Source: an uncultured Collinsella sp.
Lineage (GTDB): Bacteria > Actinomycetota > Coriobacteriia > Coriobacteriales > Coriobacteriaceae
Direction: 5' to 3'
DNA length: 43,657 bases
Assembly: GCA_902494135.1 (NCBI GenBank)
Contig: CABUSE010000001.1
Coordinates: forward strand, 1-43,657
Part shown: positions 14,675-22,877 of the stretch, piece after piece
Numbering within the stretch: position 1 is the first letter of the stretch
Layout: each line of letters starts with the position of its first letter
Notes under the pieces: model-generated
Told to the model about the DNA's origin: nothing
Seen by the model: the letters and a program-made list of their open reading frames with translations, nothing else
The model's database searches: none
Position numbers and translations under genes: made by a program

Positions 14675-15535
14675 ATGAAGCTGAAGAAGCTTGGCGCATT
14701 TGCCGCCACGGGTGCTATGGCGCTCGCCCTTGCTCTGACGGGCTGCGGCTCGTCCAACGCCGCCTCTGGTTCTGATGCCAGTTCCAGCAGCTCTGACGAC
14801 GCTAAGGTCGAGAAGGTCGACGGCTCCAAGGAGTACGCGCTCGTCAAGGACGGTACGCTGACCGTCGGCACCTCTGCCGAGTACGCTCCGTTTGAGTACA
14901 AGGATGACAATGGCGACTACCAGGGCTTTGACCTTGAACTCATTAAGGCTATCGGCGATAAGCTGGGTCTGGATGTCGAGTACGTCAATAACGACTTCGA
15001 CACGCTGGTCCCGGGTGTCGCGTCGGGCGCCAAGTATGACGTCGCCATCGCGGCTATCACCGACACGCCCGAGCGTGAGAAGGAAGTCACTTTCTCCGAT
15101 TCCTACTACATGGACGATCAGGCTATCGTGACCAAGGTCGATAACACCGACATCACGGCCGATAACTTCAGCGAGAAGCTCAACAACGCCGACGCTACCA
15201 TCATCGTCCAGTCCGGCTCGACCGCCGAGGCCTTTGCCCAGGAGAACTTCCCCAAGGCCAAGATCGTTCCCTACAAGGACGCCACTGAGTGCTTCAGCGC
15301 CCTGCAGTCCGATAAGGGCGACGCCGTAGTCACCAACCGCTCCGTTGCCAGCCAGCTGACTGCCGAGCAGTTCAACAGCTGCCAGACCATCAAGCAGATC
15401 AGCACCGGCGAGGAGTACGCCATCGCCATCAACCAGGGCAATACCAAGCTCAAGGACGACATCAACCAGGCCATCAAGGACCTGACCGACGACGGTACCG
15501 TCGACGCCCTCATGGCTAAGTACAACATCAAGTAA
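14675..15535 (+). CDS. Polar amino acid ABC transporter, substrate-binding lipoprotein
   Basis: 286 residues. A lipoprotein signal, ALALALTGC, has the acylated Cys at residue 24, followed by a Ser/Asp-rich linker and a type II periplasmic-binding fold of the family 3 solute-binding class (LTVGTSAEYAPFEYKDDNGD, FDLELIKAIGDKLGLDVEY, DVAIAAITDTPEREKEVTFS). It is anchored outside the cytoplasmic membrane and captures an amino acid for the permease and ATPase downstream. GGAAGGAG precedes the ATG at 14675. Ligand (Gln, Cys, His or other) cannot be fixed from sequence. Confidence 0.92.
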   Translation: MKLKKLGAFAATGAMALALALTGCGSSNAASGSDASSSSSDDAKVEKVDGSKEYALVKDGTLTVGTSAEYAPFEYKDDNGDYQGFDLELIKAIGDKLGLDVEYVNNDFDTLVPGVASGAKYDVAIAAITDTPEREKEVTFSDSYYMDDQAIVTKVDNTDITADNFSEKLNNADATIIVQSGSTAEAFAQENFPKAKIVPYKDATECFSALQSDKGDAVVTNRSVASQLTAEQFNSCQTIKQISTGEEYAIAINQGNTKLKDDINQAIKDLTDDGTVDALMAKYNIK

Positions 15536-15557
15536 AATAGCTACTTGATTGCGCGCG

Positions 15558-15587
15558 GGCCCTTTCCGTTTTGCGGAGAGGGCCTTT
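15558..15587 (+). terminator. Partial terminator inside the transporter operon
   Basis: GGCCCTTTCCG pairs with CGGAGAGGGCC (one G-T pair) followed by only three T residues. It lies between the binding-protein and permease genes, where partial termination would give extra binding protein. Confidence 0.6.
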
Positions 15588-15652
15588 GCGCTTCTCTTGA
15601 CGGAGAGTGTTTCCGTCTCGTTTTGCCGGCAACTTCTACGATAGGAGCCACC

Positions 15653-17014
15653 TTGTCTCGACTGAACAAAGGGGCCGCGGAGCAGCGTTTTTCACTGCCC
15701 GCCTTGCTCCAAAAGCTAGCCTGCGTCATGGCCGTGGCGCTCGCGCTGGTGTGCGCGGGGGCATATGCGCCCACGACCGCCCAGGCGCTTGAGACCGCAA
15801 AGATTACCGCCCGACCCAACACTGGTTCGGGCAGCGCTGTGGTCGGCGGCACCGAGACGCGCATTACCTGGGAGGTTCAGGCCGATACCGACGAGGAGCT
15901 GAGCGGTCTTTCGCTGACGTTTGTCGACGGCACGACGTTTGGTACCGATGACACGCGATTGACGATGCTCTCGGGCGAGGACCTCATGGATCGTACGCCC
16001 ATGAAGCCCACGTGCAAGACCGACGGCCAGACGCTCAAGATCGACTTTGGCGAGACGGCGCCTGCCGGCGGCTTTTTCCGTGTCGAGGTTTATGGCGTGA
16101 CGTTTCCCGTCGAGGGCGGCGAAGAGGCCTTTAGCGGCACCTATACGCTCGCCGACGGTTCGACCAAGAAGATTTCCAAGATTCCTTCCGTCGAGATTAA
16201 GGGCGTGACGGCCTTCGATAACTTCCTGGCCGATCTTAAGGAGCAGCCGTGGGTCGAGGCCTGGAACTCCAATATGTTCCTGCGCCTGTTCTTGAACCCG
16301 GTCATTTTGGTCCAGAGCCTGCCGATCGTCTTTAAGGGCTTCCTTATGTCGCTCTCGATCGTGCTTGTGGCGTTTCCGCTGGCGATTCCCTTTGGCTTCG
16401 CCCTGTCGCTCATGCGTATCTCCAAGTCGCGCATCCTGCGTTGCCTTGCGGGCATCTACGTGAATGTCATCCGCGGTACGCCGGCGTTCCTGCAGATCTA
16501 TATTGCATTCTTTGGCCTGCCGCTTGCCGGTGTCAAGGTGGATGACTACGTCTTGGGCGTTATCGTCATGGCCATGAACTCGTCTGCGTACCTGTGCGAG
16601 ATCTTCCGTGCCGGTATTCAATCGATCCCCAAGGGCCAAAACGAGGCTGCTCGCTCGCTGGGCATGAATGCCTTCCAGACGCTGCTCTACGTTATGATTC
16701 CGCAGACGTTCCGCAATGTTTTGCCTACGCTGACCAGCGAGTTTATCCTGCTTTACAAGGATACGTCGCTGCTCGCTGCCGTGGGCGTGGTCGAGATCGT
16801 CATGAACGCCCGCACCATCGTGGCAACGACGGGCTCCATTACGCCGTATGTGGTTGCCGCCCTGTTCTATCTGATCATTACCCTGCCGCTTGCGCGCTTG
16901 GTGAGCGGTCTTGAGGCGAGGCTGCTGGGTACGGCCGAAACCAAAAAGAAGCGTCCCACCAAGAGCGCCGGACAGGTTGTCGCGACGCCCGCCGACCATA
17001 TCGCTGGTCTGTAA
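15653..17014 (+). CDS. Amino acid ABC transporter permease with extracytoplasmic N-terminal domain
   Basis: 453 residues, about twice a normal HisM/GlnP permease. Residues 1-46 look like a signal peptide (VMAVALALVCAGAYA, then PTTAQA). Residues 47-195 form a beta-rich domain outside the membrane of unrecognised family (ARPNTGSGSAVVGGTETRIT onward). The permease domain runs from about 215, with several membrane helices and the coupling motif NEAARSLGMNAFQTLLYVMI. The start is TTG at 15653, six bases after AGGAG. The ATPase gene follows 12 bases later. The extra domain may interact with the binding protein or envelope; its role is not known. Confidence 0.88.
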   Translation: MSRLNKGAAEQRFSLPALLQKLACVMAVALALVCAGAYAPTTAQALETAKITARPNTGSGSAVVGGTETRITWEVQADTDEELSGLSLTFVDGTTFGTDDTRLTMLSGEDLMDRTPMKPTCKTDGQTLKIDFGETAPAGGFFRVEVYGVTFPVEGGEEAFSGTYTLADGSTKKISKIPSVEIKGVTAFDNFLADLKEQPWVEAWNSNMFLRLFLNPVILVQSLPIVFKGFLMSLSIVLVAFPLAIPFGFALSLMRISKSRILRCLAGIYVNVIRGTPAFLQIYIAFFGLPLAGVKVDDYVLGVIVMAMNSSAYLCEIFRAGIQSIPKGQNEAARSLGMNAFQTLLYVMIPQTFRNVLPTLTSEFILLYKDTSLLAAVGVVEIVMNARTIVATTGSITPYVVAALFYLIITLPLARLVSGLEARLLGTAETKKKRPTKSAGQVVATPADHIAGL

Positions 17015-17026
17015 GGAGGTTCTATT

Positions 17027-17779
17027 ATGAGCGAAACCAATAACTCGAACGAGGTCGTCGTCAGCATCAAGAATCTCCAGAAGGCCTTTGGCGATAACGT
17101 GGTCCTGCGCGACATCGATCTGGATGTGCACAAGGGTGAGGTCGTCGTGGTCCTGGGCCCCTCGGGCTCGGGTAAATCGACGATGCTCCGCTGCATTAAC
17201 CGTCTCGAGGAGCCCACGAGCGGTTCGATTGTCGTCGAGGGCGTGGATGTGTGCGCCAAGGGCGTTGACCTCAATAAGGTGCGTACGCACTTGGGCATGG
17301 TGTTTCAGCAGTTCAACCTGTTCCCGCACCTATCGGTCAAAAAGAACGTCATGCTCGCGCAGCAAAAGGTGCTCAAGCGCAGCAAGGAAGAGGCCGAGAA
17401 GATCGCCGTCGAGGAGCTCACCAAGGTCGGTCTGGCTGAGCGTATCGACTTTATGCCGAGCCAGCTGTCGGGCGGTCAGCAGCAGCGCGTGGCGATCGCC
17501 CGCGCCCTGTCGATGAACCCGCACGTGATGCTCTTTGATGAGGCCACGTCGGCACTCGATCCCGAGCTTGTCCGCGACGTGTTGGGGGTCATGCGCGACC
17601 TGGCGCGTGACGGCATGACCATGATCGTGGTGACGCACGAGATGGGCTTCGCCCGCGACGTCGCCGACCGCGTCGTCTTTATGGACGGCGGTGTTATCGT
17701 GGAAGATGGCACGCCGAGCGAGGTCTTCGACCATCCTAAGAGCGAGCGCACCAAGGCGTTCTTGGGCAATATCTCGTAG
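17027..17779 (+). CDS. Polar amino acid ABC transporter ATP-binding protein
   Basis: A 250-residue GlnQ-type ATPase that powers import through the permease encoded upstream. Walker A is VLGPSGSGKSTMLRC, the Q-loop is MVFQQFNLFPHLSV, the signature is LSGGQQQRVAIARAL, Walker B is VMLFDEATSALDPE, and the switch His is in VVTHEMGFAR. AAGGAGG lies upstream of the ATG. It ends the three-gene operon, closed by a strong terminator. Confidence 0.95.
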   Translation: MSETNNSNEVVVSIKNLQKAFGDNVVLRDIDLDVHKGEVVVVLGPSGSGKSTMLRCINRLEEPTSGSIVVEGVDVCAKGVDLNKVRTHLGMVFQQFNLFPHLSVKKNVMLAQQKVLKRSKEEAEKIAVEELTKVGLAERIDFMPSQLSGGQQQRVAIARALSMNPHVMLFDEATSALDPELVRDVLGVMRDLARDGMTMIVVTHEMGFARDVADRVVFMDGGVIVEDGTPSEVFDHPKSERTKAFLGNIS

Positions 17780-17806
17780 CCGCTTTATATGACTGACATA
17801 GCAGAA

Positions 17807-17841
17807 AACGGGAGCCGGATGTGATCCGGCTCCCGTTTTTG
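17807..17841 (+). terminator. Rho-independent terminator of the ABC transporter operon
   Basis: A perfect 14-bp stem (17807-17820 with 17824-17837) with a 3-base loop and five T residues. Confidence 0.9.
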
Positions 17842-17896
17842 TTGGGACGCGAATGTGTTTTGGTGCAGAGCGCGTTACGGGCGGAGCTCATTGCCG

Positions 17897-18316
17897 CTAG
17901 GCGAGCTCGGCTCCAAGGGCGCGGCAGGCCGCCTCGTCCTCATCGTCGGGGGCGTCGTAACAGATGGCGGAGTCGACCACGTTAACGCCCGCCTCGTCGG
18001 CATCCGCCTTCCAATTGTCCATCCACTCGCCCTCGGCCCACGAATAGGAACCAAAGAGGACGACCTTCTTGTCGCCGAGGGCTTCCTTGACCTCATCCCA
18101 CACGGGCTGGAACTCATCGTATTCAAGCTCCTCGGAGCCCATGGCGGGGCAGCCGAAGGCGAAGGCATCATAGTTGGCGGCCTTGTCGGCAGAGAAGTCG
18201 GCGCAGGGGATGACTTCGGCCTCGGCGCCCGCGGACGTGGTGCCTTCGGCGACAAAGTTTGCCATGGCCTCGGTGTTGCCCGTGCCGCTCCAATAGACGA
18301 CGGCGATCTTGCTCAT
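17897..18316 (-). CDS. Flavodoxin
   Basis: A 139-residue FMN-binding electron carrier. The phosphate-binding loop is VVYWSGTGNTEAMA; AFAFGCPAMGSEELE and VLFGSYSWAEGEWMDNW carry the residues that stack on the flavin. Short-chain type. The ATG at 18316 has AAAGGA eight bases ahead. It lies 46 bases behind a DUF3793 gene and is probably co-transcribed from the iron-box promoter at 19106-19133. Flavodoxins commonly replace ferredoxin under iron shortage, which fits. Confidence 0.92.
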   Translation of the reverse strand: MSKIAVVYWSGTGNTEAMANFVAEGTTSAGAEAEVIPCADFSADKAANYDAFAFGCPAMGSEELEYDEFQPVWDEVKEALGDKKVVLFGSYSWAEGEWMDNWKADADEAGVNVVDSAICYDAPDDEDEAACRALGAELA

Positions 18317-18362
18317 GTTGAGTCCTTTCGGTTGTGCGGCGTGCGGCCGCGGTTTGAATGCT

Positions 18363-19067
18363 CTATCGGGTTGCCTGAGCAAGTTTTGCTAGGCTGTGGC
18401 CCTGCTGATAGACATGGGTGAGGTGCTGCGTGCAAGCGCGGTAGGATTCGAACGTCGCAAGCGCTTGCCCGACATTCGTGTAGACCTTCCAAGGTCCAAA
18501 GACCTTGTAGTTCTCGCCATGCTGGACGATAAACTCGTGCACGTCGTCGTAGGGATATCCCAGGAAATAGCCAATTTCGTGTGGGAACTCACAGGTGCAG
18601 CCGTTGTCGCAGTGTGCTTGATGGTCCAATGCACATCGGGTTTGGCCGCATGCGCATTCCGCGGCGTTATTGCTTGCGAGCGTGATGCGCGATGCCAGGT
18701 GTACAAGACATGCCGAGAGGTTGCCGGTGTCGTAGCCCTCCTTGGCGAGTGCCGTTTTGGCGCGCGGGTCAGCAAGGTAAGTGGCGAGGCTATTGGGCCG
18801 ATATGCGTATATGAGCGCCCCGCAGGGGCGCCAGACCAAAACGCTCAGATGGATGCCGAACGGATTAAGCTCGTGATCGCACCGGGCGATAACGTTGAGC
18901 AGACGTACTCGGCGATCTGTGATTGGCGCGGTCGCGCCCGAACCATCCTGATGGGCGTAGACGCCGGGATAGGTAAAGAGCGATGCCGGCTTGATGCCCG
19001 CAAGCGTGGGGGAGCAGTTGCGCACGACTGCTGCCTGAAACGTTGGGATGTCTATGGTACGAGTCAC
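18363..19067 (-). CDS. DUF3793 family protein with Cys-rich insert
   Basis: 234 residues of a family found in anaerobes near flavodoxin and iron genes, function unknown. Family features are NCSPTLAGIKPASLFTYP near the start, and FPHEIGYFLGYPYDDVHEFI and FGPWKVYTNVGQALATFESY near the end. Between them lies an insert with six Cys and one His (ECACGQTRCALDHQAHCDNG, then CTCEFPHE), which could bind a metal. The start is GTG at 19067, four bases after AAGGAG. It is first in a two-gene unit with flavodoxin; its promoter carries a DtxR/IdeR-like box. Confidence 0.82.
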   Translation of the reverse strand: MTRTIDIPTFQAAVVRNCSPTLAGIKPASLFTYPGVYAHQDGSGATAPITDRRVRLLNVIARCDHELNPFGIHLSVLVWRPCGALIYAYRPNSLATYLADPRAKTALAKEGYDTGNLSACLVHLASRITLASNNAAECACGQTRCALDHQAHCDNGCTCEFPHEIGYFLGYPYDDVHEFIVQHGENYKVFGPWKVYTNVGQALATFESYRACTQHLTHVYQQGHSLAKLAQATR

Positions 19068-19091
19068 GACGCTCCTTACGGATCTAAACTG

Positions 19092-19110
19092 TTAGCTTAG
19101 GAAAACTTAT
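19092..19110 (-). promoter_or_regulatory. DtxR/IdeR-like iron box
   Basis: TTAGCTTAGGAAAACTTAT agrees with 14 of 19 positions of the actinobacterial IdeR/DtxR consensus TWAGGTTAGSCTAACCTWA. It overlaps the -10 element of the DUF3793-flavodoxin promoter, the position expected for repression when iron is plentiful. Confidence 0.6.
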
Positions 19111-19133
19111 ACATGAAAGTAAGCCATGGTCAA
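19106..19133 (-). promoter_or_regulatory. Promoter of the DUF3793-flavodoxin unit
   Basis: On the minus strand: TTGACC (19133-19128), a 16-base spacer, TATAAG (19111-19106). Confidence 0.65.
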
Positions 19134-19159
19134 CAAAAAAGTTTGAAGAGGGAAACTAA

Positions 19160-19190
19160 TTGACCGAACGGACATGATTTTGAGTTAAGA
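19160..19190 (+). promoter_or_regulatory. Promoter of the heavy-metal-associated gene
   Basis: TTGACC (19160-19165) and TTAAGA (19185-19190) with a long 19-base spacer. The metal-type palindrome lies immediately downstream. Confidence 0.45.
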
Positions 19191-19194
19191 TGGG

Positions 19195-19213
19195 GACACC
19201 CCATGGGGGTATC
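19195..19213 (+). promoter_or_regulatory. CsoR-like copper operator
   Basis: GACACCCCATGGGGGTATC, a C-run/G-run inverted repeat framed by A/T, is the shape of CsoR operators that control copper genes. It covers the likely start site of the downstream heavy-metal-associated protein gene. Confidence 0.6.
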
Positions 19214-19241
19214 TAGATAGGGCTAATTGAAAGGGAAACGC

Positions 19242-19625
19242 ATGAGTGACTTGCTCAACCCTGCGAATCTCATCGTGCTGGCCGTCATTGCCGTCGGCAT
19301 GTTTTTTGGACTGCGTCGCATTGCCGCTTCGACACACGGGAAGAGTTGTTGCAGCGATGGCGCGAGCGGCAAGAAGGCCAAGAAGGTAGTGGTTGCGGAT
19401 ACCGATCCGTCCCACTACCCCTATAGCGATGAGTTGCTTATCGGCGGCATGAGCTGCGACGGCTGCGCTCGGAATGTGACGAATGCCCTCAATACGCTTG
19501 ATGGCGTGTGGGCTACGGTGACGTATGCGGACCACACGGCACACGTACGCTCGAAGCGCCCGGTTGATCGCGACACACTCGAGACGGCGGTGAGGGACGC
19601 GGGCTATTACGTTATGAAAATGTAG
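19242..19625 (+). CDS. Membrane-anchored heavy-metal-associated (HMA) domain protein
   Basis: 127 residues. A single membrane segment (LIVLAVIAVGMFFGL, about residues 9-24) and a basic stretch with a CC pair (HGKSCCSDG) resemble small FeoB-associated Cys-rich membrane proteins. A HMA ferredoxin-like domain follows (residues 64-127) with the metal motif GGMSCDGCARNV and final Tyr/Met residues. It probably carries Cu(I) or a similar soft metal at the inner face of the membrane. The CsoR-like palindrome just upstream supports copper. The ATG at 19242 has GAAAGGGA ahead. No copper ATPase is adjacent. Confidence 0.8.
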   Translation: MSDLLNPANLIVLAVIAVGMFFGLRRIAASTHGKSCCSDGASGKKAKKVVVADTDPSHYPYSDELLIGGMSCDGCARNVTNALNTLDGVWATVTYADHTAHVRSKRPVDRDTLETAVRDAGYYVMKM

Positions 19626-19805
19626 GCGTTGCCCTTTCCGGTGGGTACCGGCCTCCTGCCCATCGTGACTATCGGCATCCAAAAATTTGCGCAAAAAATA
19701 ATCTTTAGATGCGGCAAAAGTGGAGTTTGGTGACGGTTTGCGCGGAATTCGCTACCAATCGAGCATCCATTGGCCCGGCCAAAAAAATTACAGGTATATA
19801 CTTAG

Positions 19806-19840
19806 ACGGTTATTGCTGTGCTCAGATTGCAATTAACCGT
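19806..19840. repeat. Inverted repeat upstream of the surface-protein gene
   Basis: ACGGTTA (19806-19812) with TAACCGT (19834-19840), extended inward by TTGC/GCAA with one bulged base. It is 57 bases before the start codon; a regulatory site is possible. The rest of 19626-19896 shows nothing else I can name. Confidence 0.4.
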
Positions 19841-19896
19841 GGACAGAAATGAAGAATGCTAAAACTGGGCTTTAGGACAGGGGAGGCTATGGCCTT

Positions 19897-22455
19897 ATGA
19901 GACGAGTGGGAACACTTGGCTTGGTGGCAGCGCTTGCCGCTATCTTGGTATCGCCGCTGCCGGCGCACGCCGAAGACGCTTCGAGTGCCGTTACCTACAA
20001 TGCGGGAAATGGGTATTCCTTTGAGAAGCTCTCGCATCCTACGGTAGGAACGTCGCAGCCGGATGGCATCGTCGACTACCAGGGTGACGGTGTCGTTGCC
20101 GTTCCGGGCGCCGACGGTAATACTGCCAACAACGAAGGCGATCGCGGCCAGAGCTACACGTGGGCGGCTGCGAGCTATGGTGACTGGCTTTATGTGGGCA
20201 CCTGCTATGCGGCGATGGGCAACACGCTTACGCTCATGAACGGCACGCTGGGCGATTCCTTTGATGCCGAGACCATGCGTCTGACGCTGGAGGCCATGTT
20301 TAACGGCACGTTCTTCTACGGACAGCAGAAGGAGGACGGCACGGCCGACAAGGACAGCGGCGGCATCTTGGTCAAGATCAATACCAAGACCGGTGAGACC
20401 AAGCTGCTGCTCTCTGAATCGCTCAACGGCGTCGCTCCTTTGTTCCGCAATGCCGTGAGCTATAAGGGCAAACTCTATTTCTGCGGCAGCGTTAGGACCA
20501 ATGGCGGCAAAAGCGGTCTGCCTGCTGTATATGAGATCGATCCTAAGACGGATGAGTACAAGGTCGTCTATCAGGGTCTTTCGAGCATGCAGGATTACGG
20601 CGCTGCCTACAAGCAGGGCATCTCAACCGGTATCCGCGGTATGTGCGTCCATGATGGCCAGCTCGTCATCAGCAACGTGGGTAAAGACGCGGCCGGTAAG
20701 TTTGTGTCGACAATCCTGACGTCGTCTGACCCCTCGAAGGGCCAGGAGAGCTTCACCGAGATTGCCAACTCGGATACGCTGTTTAACTATCCGGCGATTC
20801 GCTATCAGGACAGCATCTACGGCGGCGCCATTTGGGATATGGTCTCGTACAATGGCCATCTCTATGCGACCATCTGCACCGGTACGCCCGAGAATGCCCC
20901 CGATGATAATTCCATGCAGTCGTTTGCCATGGTCCGTGGCGACAAGAACGCCGACGGCAGCTATTCGTGGACTCCGATTGTCGGTGACCAGGAGGCGGAC
21001 GGTGCAAAGTATTGCTTTGGCATCGATCCTGCCCGCACCCGTTCTGGTGCTGCCAACCTCATCGTCTACAACGACTACCTCTATATCGGTGAATATAACG
21101 ACGAGGAGATCGCCCTCGAGCGCATTCTCTTTAATAAGTCCAATTCTGACGAGAGCGGCAAGAGCAGCATGGGCGGCGTTGACTGCTCGTTTGTGAATGC
21201 CAATCTTGAGCAGTCGGTCAACATCTATCGCATGGACAAGGACGAGAACATGGAGCTCGTCGTTGGCGATCGCACCGACATGTTCCCCGAGGGCGGTATT
21301 TCCGGCCTGACTTCGGGCTTTGGCCGAAACGAAAACCAGTACATTTGGCGCATGCAGAAGTTCGACGGCAAACTGTATATCGGTACCTTCGATACCGCGA
21401 GCCTGCTTGAGCCGATCGGCCAGTTCTCTAATGGCGACATTATCGATATGACGCCCGAGGAGTGGGCCTCTCAGGTTCAGCGCCTTAGGGACCTGCTCAA
21501 TCACCTGCTCGACAAGAAATCGCCTGACGACCCCATCGTTCCCGTGAACACGCTTGCGGACGATGATTCAAACGAGGCCGCCGAGGTCGATGACGAGAAG
21601 GCTGGGGCCGTCGAGGCCGATGACGAGAAGGCTGAGGCCGTCGAGTTCGACGACGAGAAGACCGAGGTTGCTAAGGGCTTTGGCGACCTGGGCGATGCGC
21701 TGGAGGATGCCACGGGCGATCTTTGCGATCAGGCCGCGACGATGTCCGCGGACGTTGAGGACGACGCCGCTTATGTCCAGAAGATCGATAGCGAGATTGC
21801 GTACTTCAAGTCCTTTGCCGATCAGTATCAGGACATGCTCGATAGCTATGAGAGCCTGAAGCAGCAGTACGAGGATGCCTATGGCGCCGAGCTGCCGGGC
21901 GATATTCAGGATGCATTCGATAAGCTGCTGAGCGAGGAGAACCTCAAGAAGCTGCAGAGCGTGCTTACGTGCATGTGTTACCTTCGCGATGCCGAGCGTG
22001 GCTTTGATATGTATGTGACCGAGGACGGCGTGAACTTTACGACGCTGACGACCAATGGCTTTAACGATCCGTATAACCATGGTCTGCGCACCTTTGCGGT
22101 GACCAACCAGGGTCTGTGCCTCGGTACCGCCAACCCGTTCTATGGCTGCCAGGTTTGGATCCAGCGCAAGGAGAATTCTGAGAATCCGGTCGATCCCGGT
22201 ACTCCGGATCCGACGGAGCCCACGGATCCCTCGCAGCCGGGTGGTGGCGATCAGCCTGGTGGTAGCCAGACGGGCGGTAACGACCAGTCGAGCAGCACCA
22301 CGACCACTGTCACGACGACCGCTAAGAAGACTCCGAAGGACGGCTCGCTGCCTCACGCTGGTGACTCGACCCTCACGCTGGTCTTGGGATTGCTGGTTGC
22401 AGCTGCCGCAGTGCTTGGCATTGCTCTCGTCTTGCGCAAGCGTTCTCGTCGCTAG
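19897..22455 (+). CDS. Large sortase-type surface protein, propeller-like
   Basis: 852 residues. A signal peptide (residues 1-25, VAALAAILVSPLPAHA) is followed by an extended beta-rich region with recurring units such as GDWLYVGTCY, NDYLYIGEYN and DGKLYIGTFD, spaced like propeller blades. An acidic insert near residue 565 holds three DDEK repeats and a helical segment to about 705. One more blade-like piece (YVTEDGVNFTTL) precedes a Pro/Thr/Ser linker. The end has LPHAG, a hydrophobic stretch and RKRSRR, a sortase signal with His in the variable position and Ala for Thr. GGGGAGG is ten bases ahead of the ATG. Ligand unknown; no sortase nearby. Confidence 0.75.
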   Translation: MRRVGTLGLVAALAAILVSPLPAHAEDASSAVTYNAGNGYSFEKLSHPTVGTSQPDGIVDYQGDGVVAVPGADGNTANNEGDRGQSYTWAAASYGDWLYVGTCYAAMGNTLTLMNGTLGDSFDAETMRLTLEAMFNGTFFYGQQKEDGTADKDSGGILVKINTKTGETKLLLSESLNGVAPLFRNAVSYKGKLYFCGSVRTNGGKSGLPAVYEIDPKTDEYKVVYQGLSSMQDYGAAYKQGISTGIRGMCVHDGQLVISNVGKDAAGKFVSTILTSSDPSKGQESFTEIANSDTLFNYPAIRYQDSIYGGAIWDMVSYNGHLYATICTGTPENAPDDNSMQSFAMVRGDKNADGSYSWTPIVGDQEADGAKYCFGIDPARTRSGAANLIVYNDYLYIGEYNDEEIALERILFNKSNSDESGKSSMGGVDCSFVNANLEQSVNIYRMDKDENMELVVGDRTDMFPEGGISGLTSGFGRNENQYIWRMQKFDGKLYIGTFDTASLLEPIGQFSNGDIIDMTPEEWASQVQRLRDLLNHLLDKKSPDDPIVPVNTLADDDSNEAAEVDDEKAGAVEADDEKAEAVEFDDEKTEVAKGFGDLGDALEDATGDLCDQAATMSADVEDDAAYVQKIDSEIAYFKSFADQYQDMLDSYESLKQQYEDAYGAELPGDIQDAFDKLLSEENLKKLQSVLTCMCYLRDAERGFDMYVTEDGVNFTTLTTNGFNDPYNHGLRTFAVTNQGLCLGTANPFYGCQVWIQRKENSENPVDPGTPDPTEPTDPSQPGGGDQPGGSQTGGNDQSSSTTTTVTTTAKKTPKDGSLPHAGDSTLTLVLGLLVAAAAVLGIALVLRKRSRR

Positions 22456-22877
22456 ACTCGACCACGCAGCTCGATGCCTTGGATATCGTCGAAGTTGATG
22501 GCGATATCCCTGAGTTTGAGCAGCTTGAACGCGGGTAGCACTTCGTCGAGAATGCCCGTGCGGCTACGATAGCCGTACGTATCGTAATAAGTGACGCGCA
22601 CCAGGTCGCCGCGTTTGAGGCCCTCGAGCTTTTTCGAAAGCTCGAGGGCTTTTTCTTCTGTGAGTTCGCATTTGGGCTCAACAGTGATCTCTTGTTTGCG
22701 CACAAGCTCGTAGTATCCCGTGAGGGCGGCAAAGGGCATAAACTGCGCGGCACGGCCGGCGCGGATGGCGCCGTTGGCGGTGAGCTTGGGGTCGGCGGAG
22801 CGACGTCTTCCCTCGGGGTCCGCTAGACGTTCAAAAGGCGTCGGTAGCCGCATCGGCTGTTGTTGGGGCTTAGGCAC
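22452..22877 (-). CDS. YolD-like protein, partner of a Y-family polymerase
   Basis: 141 residues of the YolD-like family, regularly found beside UvrX/ImpB-type polymerases in Gram-positive bacteria. Visible are AGRAAQFMPFAALTGYYEL and, further on, GDLVRVTYYDTYGYRSRTGI. The start is GTG at 22877, six bases after GGAGG, and overlaps the polymerase stop by eight bases, so it is translated with the polymerase under the same SOS-type promoter. Its last bases overlap the convergent surface-protein gene. Biochemical role unknown. Confidence 0.85.
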   Translation of the reverse strand: MPKPQQQPMRLPTPFERLADPEGRRRSADPKLTANGAIRAGRAAQFMPFAALTGYYELVRKQEITVEPKCELTEEKALELSKKLEGLKRGDLVRVTYYDTYGYRSRTGILDEVLPAFKLLKLRDIAINFDDIQGIELRGRV

